Source of the DNA: an uncultured Brevibacillus sp. | GTDB lineage: Bacteria > Bacillota > Bacilli > Brevibacillales > Brevibacillaceae | DNA: 64,000 nucleotides | Direction of reading: 5' to 3' | NCBI RefSeq assembly: GCF_947502445.1 | Contig: NZ_CANMZW010000004.1 | Location: 124,001-188,000 of the forward strand | Shown here: positions 25,695 through 34,632 of the stretch, one piece after another | Position numbering within the stretch: position 1 is the first letter of the stretch | Layout: each line of letters starts with the position of its first letter | Made by a program: the position numbers and the translations under genes | The notes under the pieces: generated by a model | The model's input: the letters and a program-made list of their open reading frames with translations, nothing else | Databases searched by the model: none | What the model was told of the DNA's origin: nothing

Positions 25695-27116
25695 CTACCT
25701 GCGAATATTCAGTTTTTTGATATGATATTGCAAGCTTTGGCGCGTGGTCCCGATTTTTTCTGCTGCTTTCGTAATATTCCATTCAGTCTGATCCAAAATC
25801 GTTCGAATAAATTGTTCTTCGTAGGGAGTGGTGACCGTTTTTAGTGGTCTGCGTTCCCTTGTGCGGCTAGAGAGTCCAAGCAAGCTGCTTTCTTCCATCA
25901 TATTTTCACGCAGGTAGGCCGGAAGATGGTCGATATCCAGCAAGCTCTGATCCTCGTCGGCACGAATGATCAGATTTTCAATGACATGGTGCAGCTCGCG
26001 GATGTTTCCAGGCCATTTGTAATGCAGAAAAAGCTCATGCAGGCGTGCGGACAGACCGTGTACGTTTTTGTTTAGCTGCTTGCTGGCGAGGGTGAGGAAG
26101 TAATCAATCAAAAAGATGATATCATCCTTGCGCTGGCGAAGAGGAGGAATGATCAGACACGTACGGGCGATACGGTAATACAGGTCAGAGCGCAGTTTGC
26201 TTGTGGCAATCAATTCTTTTGGGGCTTCATTGGAGGCACTGATGATGGTGCAGCGCACGGGTGTCACGGCATTGGCACCGACTCTGCGAACCATGCGTTC
26301 TTCGAGGACGCGAATTAATTTTGACTGAAGCGCGATCGGCATCGAGTTGATCTCATCGAGGAAAAGCGTTCCGTCCTGGGCGTATTCAAACAGCCCCATT
26401 TGATCGGCAGCCCCCGTATAGGAGCCTTTTACCGTACCAAAAAGCGTGCTTTCCAAAAGCGTTTCCGGAATGGCTGCGCAGTTGATCGCGACAAAGGGAC
26501 TTTTGGCTCGCTTGCTATGATTGTGAATACTTTGGGCAAACAATTCCTTGCCAGTGCCAGTCTCTCCGACAATTAATATATCCGTGTCGTGCAAGGCTAC
26601 ATTTTGCGCGTCTTTTATCAGTCCCTGCATGACAGAGCTGCTGCCTTTAATGCTGCCAAAAGTATACGTCGTGCCATTGCTTGGCTGTTCCTTGCTGCCT
26701 TTGTTTTGTGTGACGATTTTGCGTTTTAATTCAATCGTTTCATGCAGCAGGTTTTTCAGCTTCGTCTCGTTGTGACTGATTGAGAATACACCAATGGTTT
26801 CCCCATTATGGATAATCGGATATGTACTGTAGGTGACGTATTGCGGGATGCCGTTAATATGCGCATGTGCCCGGTACTGCGCGATGACGGGCTGTCCACT
26901 GTTAAAGACACGGCGGTGCTCGGACATTTCGGGATTGTAATTATAGGCTTCCCACAAGTACTTTCCGATGACATTTTCACTTTTCAGGCCTTCCAGCTTT
27001 TCCTGGGCTTTATTGTAGAGGATGATTCTCCCTTCGTGGTCACTCACAAGCACACCTTCGTTCAGCGAATCTACGATCTGTTCCAGGCAAGCGAGTCTAG
27101 CATCGGTTGAAAGCAT
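25695..27116 (-). CDS. Sigma-54-dependent transcriptional activator (RocR-like, PAS-AAA-Fis)
   Basis: Enhancer-binding protein for sigma-54 RNA polymerase. An N-terminal PAS sensor spans residues about 5-125 (LNEGVLVSDHEGRIILYNKA). The AAA+ domain at about 155-390 has Walker A GETGTGKE, a sigma-54 contact loop GSYTGA (Tyr in place of the usual Phe) and DGTLFLDEINSMP as Walker B. A C-terminal Fis-type HTH ends the protein (NITKAAEKIGTTRQSLQYHI). It has 473 residues. It is divergent from the hut operon, in front of which a -24/-12 promoter is present, so it very probably activates histidine use. The PAS ligand is unknown; histidine or urocanate are candidates. Confidence 0.92.
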   Translation of the reverse strand: MLSTDARLACLEQIVDSLNEGVLVSDHEGRIILYNKAQEKLEGLKSENVIGKYLWEAYNYNPEMSEHRRVFNSGQPVIAQYRAHAHINGIPQYVTYSTYPIIHNGETIGVFSISHNETKLKNLLHETIELKRKIVTQNKGSKEQPSNGTTYTFGSIKGSSSVMQGLIKDAQNVALHDTDILIVGETGTGKELFAQSIHNHSKRAKSPFVAINCAAIPETLLESTLFGTVKGSYTGAADQMGLFEYAQDGTLFLDEINSMPIALQSKLIRVLEERMVRRVGANAVTPVRCTIISASNEAPKELIATSKLRSDLYYRIARTCLIIPPLRQRKDDIIFLIDYFLTLASKQLNKNVHGLSARLHELFLHYKWPGNIRELHHVIENLIIRADEDQSLLDIDHLPAYLRENMMEESSLLGLSSRTRERRPLKTVTTPYEEQFIRTILDQTEWNITKAAEKIGTTRQSLQYHIKKLNIRR

Positions 27117-27210
27117 CCATGATCACGCTCCATTTCTCATCACGCGAGTGGTTTATTTTCAGAACTTTCTAACTTACAGAATAGCAGAAGTGCTATGATC
27201 CGTCACGATT

Positions 27211-27234
27211 CGCAAAGAGAAGAAACGATTTGCG
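27211..27234. promoter_or_regulatory. Candidate upstream activator site for the hut operon
   Basis: The inverted repeat CGCAAA-N12-TTTGCG lies about 200 bases before the sigma-54 promoter, a usual distance for an enhancer. Related TTTTTGCG copies lie near 27244 and 27320. The remainder of the 367-base gap 27117-27483 shows no gene. The site is inferred only from symmetry. Confidence 0.4.
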
Positions 27235-27414
27235 CAGAAAGTTTTTGCGGTGGAAGTAAAGAGCGTCACAGCAAGCTTTTGACGAGAGGAACATGTGCAG
27301 AGCTGGCCAATCACAAACGTTTTTGCGCCGAAAGGAGATTCCATGAGAGGGTCTCTTTTTGCGTGGAATGGGATAAAAACAGCGAAATAGCCACTGTTGA
27401 TGAAATTCAGAACA

Positions 27415-27431
27415 TTGGCACAATAAGTGCT
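27415..27431 (+). promoter_or_regulatory. Sigma-54 (-24/-12) promoter of the hut operon
   Basis: TTGGCAC followed by AATAAGTGCT: the invariant GG (27417-27418) and GC (27429-27430) are separated by exactly 10 bases, as sigma-54 requires. It lies 53 bases before the hutU start and next to a divergent sigma-54 activator gene. A normal -35/-10 pair was not seen. Confidence 0.8.
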
Positions 27432-27483
27432 ATATCTATCAGACAACAAGGACTTACACAAAAACCTGAGGAGGAGAAACGAA

Positions 27484-29220
27484 ATGAGCAAACCTGAAAT
27501 TCTATATTCCGTAAAAGCTGGTCGAGGTTCTACCCTGCGGTGCAAAGGGTGGAGACAGGAATCGATTCTCCGCATGCTTGAGAACAACATGGAAAATGCC
27601 GAGAAGCCGGAGGAGCTGGTCATTTACGGTGGAATCGGCAAGTGCGCCAGAAACTGGGAATCGTACCATGCGATCGTGAACTCCTTGAAGGAGCTTGCGG
27701 AAGACGAGACGTTGGTCGTGCAGTCAGGTATGCCAGTAGCTGTATTCAAAACACATAAATACGCCCCGACAGTCGTCATGGCAACGACCAATATCATGAA
27801 GCCGTCGTGGCCCGTTTTCTACGATTTGCAGGACAAAAACCTGACGATCTTTGCTCAGTATACAGCAGCACCATGGGAGTACATTGGCACGCAGGGGGTG
27901 ATCCAGGGAACGTTTGAGACGCTGTCCGCGATTGCGCGCTTGCATTACAACGATTCGCTCGTCGGAAAAATCATGCTTACGGCAGGCGCGGGCGGCATGG
28001 GCGGCAACCAGACCCGGGCGATGACGATGCACGGCGGTGTATGTATCCTCGTAGACGCGAACGAAACAATTATTCGTCGCCGCATGAGTGTAGGGTATAT
28101 CGATCTGCTGGCAGATTCACTCGATCATGCTATTGAGCTGGCCAAAGAGCATGCAACCGAGGGCAAGTCACTTGGAGTCGCCGTCGTGGGCAATGCAGCA
28201 GACGTATTTGAAGAAGCGTATGAAAAAGGCTTCATGCCTGACATTTTGACCTCGATGACACCCGCCCATGATCCGCTTTCGTACCTCCCGGCTGGTTATA
28301 CGCCAGAGGAAGCTGAGGAGCTGCGCCGCTCTGATCGCGACCTGTATTTGCAGCTGGCATGGAAAACGATGATTCGCGAGTTGCGCGTGACCAATCAGTT
28401 CTTTGACAAGGGTGTGCACGCATTCGAGTATGGCACGAGCCTGCGCAAGGAGTGCCGGGACGCCGGAATGCCTGAGGAAGAAGCGATGAAAATTCCCGGC
28501 TTCGTCTCGGAGTACATCAGACCGCTTTTCTGCGAAGGCCGCGGACCTTTCCGTTGGACCTGCTTGTCCGGGGAGAAGTCGGATTTGGAGAAGATCGACA
28601 GTATGGTGCTGGAGAAGTTCAAGGACGATTTGCTCGTCACCCGCTGGATCAAGCTGGCTCGCGAGCACATTCCGATCGAAGGCTTGCCAGCACGCATCTG
28701 CTACCTCGGCTTTGGACAGCGCAAGGAGTTTGCACTTGAAGTAAATGAAATGATCAAGCGTGGCGAGCTGGCTGGACCCGTGGCGTTTTCCAGAGACAAT
28801 CTGGACTCCGGGTCGATTGTCAACCCTACCTTTGAATCCGAAAAAATGATGGATGGCGGCGACCTGATTTCTGACTGGCCGATGCTGAACGGGCTGCTGA
28901 ATGCAGTCGGGATGTGCGATCTGATCGCGATTCAGGCGAACTACTCGATGGGCGAGGCGGTCCATACCGGCGTGACGATGATTGCTGATGGAACGGAGGA
29001 GGCGCATATGCGTTTGTCCGTGTGCATGACCGTAGACTCTGGCATCGGGGTTGTACGTCACGCGCAGGCAGGCTACAAAATTGCCAAGGATGTAGCCAAC
29101 GGACAAGGAGAGCTGACCAAGGAAAGCATCAAAATCCCGCTCTGGTGGACACCTACAGCTACGTTCGGACCAAATGATCTCAAGGAAAAAGAAGCAGACA
29201 ATACGAGTCTTTCCCGATAA
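27484..29220 (+). CDS. hutU: Urocanate hydratase
   Basis: Converts urocanate to imidazolonepropionate, the second step of histidine breakdown, in the cytoplasm. The start is ATG 27484 after GAGGAGGAG; an upstream in-frame extension begins near the sigma-54 promoter and is not credible. The NAD-binding region TAGAGGMGGNQTRAMTMHGG lies near residue 170, and PLFCEGRGPFRWTCLSGEKS near 355 carries the conserved active-site segment. It has 578 residues, slightly over the usual 555. First gene of the sigma-54-controlled operon. Confidence 0.96.
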   Translation: MSKPEILYSVKAGRGSTLRCKGWRQESILRMLENNMENAEKPEELVIYGGIGKCARNWESYHAIVNSLKELAEDETLVVQSGMPVAVFKTHKYAPTVVMATTNIMKPSWPVFYDLQDKNLTIFAQYTAAPWEYIGTQGVIQGTFETLSAIARLHYNDSLVGKIMLTAGAGGMGGNQTRAMTMHGGVCILVDANETIIRRRMSVGYIDLLADSLDHAIELAKEHATEGKSLGVAVVGNAADVFEEAYEKGFMPDILTSMTPAHDPLSYLPAGYTPEEAEELRRSDRDLYLQLAWKTMIRELRVTNQFFDKGVHAFEYGTSLRKECRDAGMPEEEAMKIPGFVSEYIRPLFCEGRGPFRWTCLSGEKSDLEKIDSMVLEKFKDDLLVTRWIKLAREHIPIEGLPARICYLGFGQRKEFALEVNEMIKRGELAGPVAFSRDNLDSGSIVNPTFESEKMMDGGDLISDWPMLNGLLNAVGMCDLIAIQANYSMGEAVHTGVTMIADGTEEAHMRLSVCMTVDSGIGVVRHAQAGYKIAKDVANGQGELTKESIKIPLWWTPTATFGPNDLKEKEADNTSLSR

Positions 29221-29232
29221 AAACCAACGCTT

Positions 29233-29263
29233 GGACGCTGCTGCTGATGTCATGGCAGCGTCC
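29233..29263 (+). other. Intercistronic hairpin between hutU and hutI
   Basis: GGACGCTGC pairs perfectly with GCAGCGTCC around a 13-nt loop. There is no T-run, so it is more likely an mRNA-stability or processing element than a terminator. Confidence 0.55.
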
Positions 29264-29310
29264 CTGTCATAATTCCTTGTGTCACAGACCGTCTAGGGGG
29301 TGGAGAGTAA

Positions 29311-30597
29311 ATGCACAGACAGGTGCAGAAAAGCAGGGCGAGTCTCATCATCCAAAACGCTGCGGAGGTCGTCACCTGCCGAGGTACCGATGTCAGCTCT
29401 GTTGAGAGAATTCAGGGAGGCTGGGTCGCAATCGCAGGGGAGGAGATTATTGCGGTTGGGACCGGGGACCAGGTTGCTGCCGAGGTTGACATGGAGCATG
29501 CGGCAGTGATTGATGCTTCGGGAAAGGTTGTTGCTCCCGGCTTCGTCGATTGTCATACACACCTCGTTTTTGGAGGCTCGCGGGTGCAGGAGTATGCAGC
29601 CAAAATGACGATAGATGATCCGGCAGAGCTGGCACGGATGGGAATTCAGACCGGGATTCACGTTTCCGTCGAGATGACGAGAAAGGCGACTGAAGAGCGG
29701 TTGTTTCAAACTGCCAGAGAGCGGCTGGCGAGAATGCTGCATGCTGGTACGACGACAGTCGAAAGTAAAAGTGGCTATGGCCTGACGACGACAGATGAAA
29801 TCAAGATGCTCCATGTAAATGCCAAGCTGGCAAAAATCATGCCTGTCGATATCGTCAGTACGTTTCTCGGTGCGCATGGCTGGCCGGCACATCTTACCAA
29901 AGAGGTGTACATGGGAGTTTTGCTCGATGAGATGATTCCATGGGTGAGTGGGCTTGGGATCGCTACGTATTGTGACGTCTGGTGCGATGACGGGCATTTT
30001 ACCGCGCAGGAATCGGAAAAAATTTTACGGGCAGCAGCGGATGCGGGGCTTTCGCCAAAGATTCATACGGATGCGTATTCGTACGTAGGCGGCTCGGATT
30101 TGGCTGCGGAGATGGGCATGGTGTCGGCTGATCATCTGAACTACACGCCTCCTGCTGTCATGCAAAAGCTGGCCAATGCAGGGGTCACAGGCGTGCTGAT
30201 GCCTGCTCTCGATTTTGCTGTACGTCATCCACGACCATTTGATGCGCGGGCGATGATTGATTCTGGCATGACCGTAGCACTGGCGACCAACCTGTGCCCC
30301 GGCTGCTGGACGGAATCGATGCAATTCGTGATGGCACTTGCTTGCCGTCTGTATCGGATGTCCCCGGCAGAAGCACTGCGGGCTGCAACGATTGGTGGAG
30401 CGATGGCACTCGGGCTTGGGAATGACCGTGGCTCGATTGAAGTCGGAAAACTAGCCGATTTACAGATCTGGAACGTCCCGGCCTATGAGCATGTAATCTA
30501 TCAGCTGGGTGGCAATGTAGTTGAGAGGGTAATCAAGCGCGGGAAGCAGGTCGTTGATCGCTCTTATCTGGAAACAGGTTCAGAAAACCTAGTCTGA
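29311..30597 (+). CDS. hutI: Imidazolonepropionase
   Basis: Hydrolyses imidazolone-5-propionate to N-formimino-L-glutamate, the third step of histidine breakdown. It is an amidohydrolase-fold metal enzyme; the first metal pair is CHTHLVFGGSR near residue 80, further ligands lie in SPKIHTDAY near 250, and the substrate and metal region ATNLCPGCWTESMQFVMAL is near 330. It has 428 residues. GGGGGTGGAGAG precedes the ATG. The order hutU-hutI is retained, but no formiminoglutamase follows. Confidence 0.95.
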   Translation: MHRQVQKSRASLIIQNAAEVVTCRGTDVSSVERIQGGWVAIAGEEIIAVGTGDQVAAEVDMEHAAVIDASGKVVAPGFVDCHTHLVFGGSRVQEYAAKMTIDDPAELARMGIQTGIHVSVEMTRKATEERLFQTARERLARMLHAGTTTVESKSGYGLTTTDEIKMLHVNAKLAKIMPVDIVSTFLGAHGWPAHLTKEVYMGVLLDEMIPWVSGLGIATYCDVWCDDGHFTAQESEKILRAAADAGLSPKIHTDAYSYVGGSDLAAEMGMVSADHLNYTPPAVMQKLANAGVTGVLMPALDFAVRHPRPFDARAMIDSGMTVALATNLCPGCWTESMQFVMALACRLYRMSPAEALRAATIGGAMALGLGNDRGSIEVGKLADLQIWNVPAYEHVIYQLGGNVVERVIKRGKQVVDRSYLETGSENLV

Positions 30598-30617
30598 CAG
30601 AAAGGATGGAGGAGAAA

Positions 30618-31778
30618 ATGAAAACCCAGTTTCAAGCGGCGGAAGCAGTGAACGGGGAACGCTTGCTGGACAGCTTCTTGCAGCTCGCCAAGATTAATGC
30701 ACCCAGCGGAGATGAGAAGCCGATTGCGGATGTCCTCGTACCACTTTTGACCGAGATGGGGTTCGCCATTCAATTTGATGAGGCTCACAAGCAGATCGGG
30801 GGAAATTGCGGCAATCTGATCGCTTGGTGGGAAGGCACTGATCCGAATCTGCCTCCGCTATTCCTCTCGACCCATATGGATACGGTGCTGCCTACAGCCG
30901 GACTTACTCCCGTCATAAAGGATGGTGTCATTTACTCAGACGGAACGACGATCCTTGGTGCCGATGATCGAGCAGCTTTGGCAGCCTATCTTGAAGCGAT
31001 TCAGGTGATTCAGGAAACGGGAGCACCATGTGGACCGATCGAGCTGATCTTGACCGTCTACGAACAGCCCGGGTTGGTTGGAGCCAAATATTTGGATTAC
31101 GCCAAAGTGAGGAGCAAGACCGGCTACATTTTTGACAGCAGCGGAGACGTCGGGCAAATCATCCTGCAAGGACCGTACAGCAGTCGGATTTGGTGGGAAA
31201 TCGAGGGTAAGCAATCGCATATCGGCCTAAATCCGGAGGAAGGGATCAATGCCATCTTGATCGCAGCAGCCGCTCTTCGCGAGATGCAGCTAGGCAAAAT
31301 AAGCGAGGAGACGCTCGCAAATATCGGGGTGATACAGGGCGGTGAGCTGACGTCGATCATCCCCGGAATGGTCAAGGTGAGCGGTGAGGTGCGCAGCTTT
31401 ACCGCCACAGGCTTGCAGGAGCAAATCGAGCATATGTGCGCAGCGTTTACGGAGGCAGCGAAATCGTTTAACGGCACAGCGCATGCTCGGATCGAAAAGA
31501 AATATGCCGGGTTTGCTATTCCGGAACAATCCGATTTCGTCCAATCCGCAATCCGTGCGGCAGAGAGAATTGGGGTAAAGCCTTACTTGACGAGGACGCT
31601 TGGCGGAGCGGATACGAATGTTCTCAATGAAAATGGCTTGACCTGCATGACGCTTGGACTGGGCTTTCGCAACATCCATTCTTACCAGGAGCATATCAGC
31701 ATCGAGAACTTGGTGAATACGGGCAAATACGTAGCTGCGCTCATTTGTGAATGGTACGAGATGCACAAACCAAAATAA
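30618..31778 (+). CDS. M20 family peptidase, PepT-like
   Basis: Zinc exopeptidase or amidohydrolase. Metal and catalytic residues are seen in FLSTHMDTVLP near residue 82, GADDRAALAAYLEA near 115 and TVYEQPGLVGAK near 147. The dimerisation domain contains GKQSHIGLNPEEGINAI. I choose ATG 30618 with GGAGG five bases upstream; ATG 30606 abuts its own ribosome site. It has 386 residues. Its position inside the hut operon, where hutG would be expected, suggests it may release histidine from dipeptides or act on an N-substituted glutamate. Neither is shown by sequence. Confidence 0.85.
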   Translation: MKTQFQAAEAVNGERLLDSFLQLAKINAPSGDEKPIADVLVPLLTEMGFAIQFDEAHKQIGGNCGNLIAWWEGTDPNLPPLFLSTHMDTVLPTAGLTPVIKDGVIYSDGTTILGADDRAALAAYLEAIQVIQETGAPCGPIELILTVYEQPGLVGAKYLDYAKVRSKTGYIFDSSGDVGQIILQGPYSSRIWWEIEGKQSHIGLNPEEGINAILIAAAALREMQLGKISEETLANIGVIQGGELTSIIPGMVKVSGEVRSFTATGLQEQIEHMCAAFTEAAKSFNGTAHARIEKKYAGFAIPEQSDFVQSAIRAAERIGVKPYLTRTLGGADTNVLNENGLTCMTLGLGFRNIHSYQEHISIENLVNTGKYVAALICEWYEMHKPK

Positions 31779-31805
31779 AGGATCAGATAAGGGGGATCAA
31801 GCCGT

Positions 31806-33044
31806 ATGAAAAAGCATGCGAAAATAAGCATCCTTTCTGCTGTTCTCGTCGCCAGTGCCGCGCTCGGAGGTTGTGGCGCCGCAAGCAATCAGGCAAACAG
31901 CGGAGCTACTGCTGCCCAAAGCCCGGCCAGCTCATCTGAAGGCAGCCCGACAAGCAATGCAGAAGCCGGGGGCAAGATTTTAATTGCCACCCAAAGCCCT
32001 CTTTCTGGAGCTTCCTCTTCACTCGGCGATGCGATCAAAAGCGGAGCGGAATACGCGCTGAATCAAAAAAAGGAAGAGTTCAAAAAGCTTGGCTTTGACT
32101 TGCAACTGTTTCCGCAGGACGATCAGGCTGATCCCAAAATGGGCGTAGCGAACGCAGAGATGCTGATCTCCAATCCCGACGTGCTTGGGGTAATCGGTCA
32201 TCTAAACTCCGGGGTAGCGATTGCAGCTTCTGTCAAATACGAGGAAGGCGGATTGATCATGGTGTCGCCTGCTAACACAGCGGTGAAGCTGACTGAAGAG
32301 GGCAAAAAGACGGTGCACCGCATCGTAGCCAGGGATGACGCGCAGGGACCGAAAGCTGCGATGTATGCCAAATCGGCGCTGGGAGTAAAAAGTGTGTTTA
32401 TTCTCCATGACAAAACTTCATACGGCCAAGGCTTGACTGGCGAAGTCAAAGCTCAATTTGAAAAAGACGGAATCGAGGTACTCGGTTACGAAGGAGTAAC
32501 GGTAGGGGAGAAGGACTATACGGCTGTTCTTAATCAGGTGATGGCGAAAAATCCGGACATGATTTATTTTGGCGGTCACTATCCTGAGGGAGGTATTATC
32601 GTCAAGCAAGCGCGGCAGAAAAATTACAAGGGCATTTTCATGGGTGGAGACGGGCTTGATTCCTCTGACATGGTGAAAATTGCGGGACCTGCCGCAGAGG
32701 GTGTCGTCTTTACCTCCATTTCCGGGGATGTGACGCAGACGGAGGAAGGCAAGAAATGGGCGGAGGAATACAAAGCGGCGATGAATAAACCGTTGGAAAC
32801 ACTCTCGGTATACGGCTTTGACTCCACGAATCTGCTGCTGAACGCCATGTTTGAAGCGATCAAAGCAAATGGTGGCAAGAAGCCTACGAGAGAGCAGGTG
32901 CTTGAAGCGGTTCACAAGACAAAAGACTTCCAGGGCCAGTTTACAACGGTCACTTTTGATGACAAAGGGGATAACCAAAGCGCCGACGTATTTATATTCA
33001 AATACGAGAACGACAAGTCCGTATACGTAGGCAAGGTAGAATAA
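31806..33044 (+). CDS. Liv-type ABC transporter substrate-binding lipoprotein (first copy)
   Basis: Extracellular amino acid binding protein of the Peripla_BP_6 family. The signal peptide ends in LGGC with lipid-Cys at residue 23, followed by a Ser/Ala-rich tether. Core motifs are IATQSPLSGASSSLGDAIKS, DDQADPKMGVANAEMLIS and GHLNSGVAIAASVKYEEGGL. It has 412 residues and GGGGGATC before ATG. Located between the M20 gene and hutH, it probably presents histidine, urocanate or a His peptide to the Liv-type permease encoded downstream. Confidence 0.9.
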   Translation: MKKHAKISILSAVLVASAALGGCGAASNQANSGATAAQSPASSSEGSPTSNAEAGGKILIATQSPLSGASSSLGDAIKSGAEYALNQKKEEFKKLGFDLQLFPQDDQADPKMGVANAEMLISNPDVLGVIGHLNSGVAIAASVKYEEGGLIMVSPANTAVKLTEEGKKTVHRIVARDDAQGPKAAMYAKSALGVKSVFILHDKTSYGQGLTGEVKAQFEKDGIEVLGYEGVTVGEKDYTAVLNQVMAKNPDMIYFGGHYPEGGIIVKQARQKNYKGIFMGGDGLDSSDMVKIAGPAAEGVVFTSISGDVTQTEEGKKWAEEYKAAMNKPLETLSVYGFDSTNLLLNAMFEAIKANGGKKPTREQVLEAVHKTKDFQGQFTTVTFDDKGDNQSADVFIFKYENDKSVYVGKVE

Positions 33045-33063
33045 TCAGGATCAGTGGAAAGGA

Positions 33064-34587
33064 ATGGATGAGCCAGTGACACAAGCACAATTTGCTGAAG
33101 TAGTGGAGCTAGACGGAGAGCGATTGACGCGTGAACAGCTGCGCCAGATCGTGGAGCAAAAGGCTGCGTGCGTCATATCGGAGGGGGCATGGATACGCGT
33201 ACAAGAAAGCCGCAGACGAATCGAGGAGCAGGTGGCCGCAGGAAAAATCATCTATGGCGTCAATACAGGCTTTGGAAAGCTTAGTGATGTGAGCATTGAT
33301 GCAGAAGACGTTGGCCTTTTGCAATTGAATCTCTTGCGGGCTGATGCGGTTGGCGTAGGAGAACCACTGCCTGCACCCGTTGTTCGGGCGATGCTCGTCT
33401 TGCGTGCGAATGCGCTTGCCAAAGGCTATTCCGGAATCCGTGCAGAAACCTTGCAGCTCTTGGTCGATTGCCTAAACCGCGGGATTCATCCCATCGTCCC
33501 TTCCAAAGGCTCGCTTGGCGCAAGTGGAGATTTGGCACCTTTGGCTCATATGGCGCTGATTCTCGTCGGAGAGGGCTATGCGGAATACGAGGGAGAGCGT
33601 TTGCCTGGAAAAGTGGCACTGGAGCGTGCTGGACTTGCCGCAGTCAAGCTGGGTGCCAAAGAAGGCTTGGCTTTGATTAACGGGACGCAATGTATGACGG
33701 GCGTAGGAGCAATCGCGATTACGGAGGCTGAGCATCTTGGGCTGGCCGCGGATATGGCAGCTTGCCTGACGATGGAAGCGCTGCGCGGGATCATCGATGC
33801 CTTTTCGCCTGAACTGCTGGCGACTCGCCCGCACAAGGAGCTGGAGCTGGTAGCAGGACGTATACGTACGTGGCTGGGCGGCAGTCGGCGAATTACCCAG
33901 CAAGGGGAGCTGCGCGTACAGGATGCCTACTCGATTCGTTGCATTCCGCAAGTTCATGGCGCTTCCTGGCAAGCGTGGGGATATGCCGAAGATAAGATTT
34001 TGACGGAGATGAATGCAACGACTGACAACCCGATCGTGCTTGAGGATGGACGTGTTCTCTCGGGTGGGCAATTCCACGGTCAGCCGATTGCTTTGGCGAT
34101 GGATTTGCTCAAAATCGCCGCTGCCGAGTGGGCTAATATTTCCGAGCGTAGAATCGAGCGACTCGTTAATCCGCAGCTGAGCGGCCTATCGCCTTTTCTC
34201 GCACCCAATCCGGGCCTTGAATGTGGATTGATGGTGGCTCAGTACGCAGCTGCCGCACTTGTCTCGGAAAATAAAGTGCTTGCCCATCCCGCGAGTGTAG
34301 ACTCGATTCCGTCCTCGGCAAATCAGGAAGACCATGTCAGCATGGGGACGATTGCAGCCCGTCAATCACGCGAAATCATTGCGAATGCAGCTCGTGTTAT
34401 TGCGATAGAAATGATTTGCGCTTCGCAGGCGATTTATTTGCAGCAAGCAGAGGATGACCTGGCACCGCGAACACGCCAGCACCTGGAGTGGGTACGAGAA
34501 ATCATCCCGCCACTTACGACGGATACAGCGATCAGTGAGCAGATTGAAATGCTTGCGCAGGCATTGCTAGCAGAAGCGATTGTGTAA
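33064..34587 (+). CDS. hutH: Histidine ammonia-lyase
   Basis: Deaminates L-histidine to urocanate, the first step of the pathway. The self-forming MIO cofactor triad Ala153-Ser154-Gly155 is visible in SLGASGDLAPLAHMAL. Other conserved blocks are YGVNTGFGKL near residue 64 and QDAYSIRCIPQVHGA near 290, and the NPQLSGLSPFL region follows. It has 507 residues, the normal length. The start ATG 33064 follows GGAAAGG. It lies unusually between two binding-protein genes rather than first in the operon. Confidence 0.96.
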   Translation: MDEPVTQAQFAEVVELDGERLTREQLRQIVEQKAACVISEGAWIRVQESRRRIEEQVAAGKIIYGVNTGFGKLSDVSIDAEDVGLLQLNLLRADAVGVGEPLPAPVVRAMLVLRANALAKGYSGIRAETLQLLVDCLNRGIHPIVPSKGSLGASGDLAPLAHMALILVGEGYAEYEGERLPGKVALERAGLAAVKLGAKEGLALINGTQCMTGVGAIAITEAEHLGLAADMAACLTMEALRGIIDAFSPELLATRPHKELELVAGRIRTWLGGSRRITQQGELRVQDAYSIRCIPQVHGASWQAWGYAEDKILTEMNATTDNPIVLEDGRVLSGGQFHGQPIALAMDLLKIAAAEWANISERRIERLVNPQLSGLSPFLAPNPGLECGLMVAQYAAAALVSENKVLAHPASVDSIPSSANQEDHVSMGTIAARQSREIIANAARVIAIEMICASQAIYLQQAEDDLAPRTRQHLEWVREIIPPLTTDTAISEQIEMLAQALLAEAIV

Positions 34588-34632
34588 ATCCGTCTGAATA
34601 TTTCGTTAATAATTACACTAAAGGGGGAAGGC

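Noticed and set aside
28168..29253. Long 361-codon open frame on the minus strand inside hutU
   Set aside because: It is a mirror of the GC-rich third positions of hutU; no ribosome site, no recognisable domain, and hutU itself is unmistakable.
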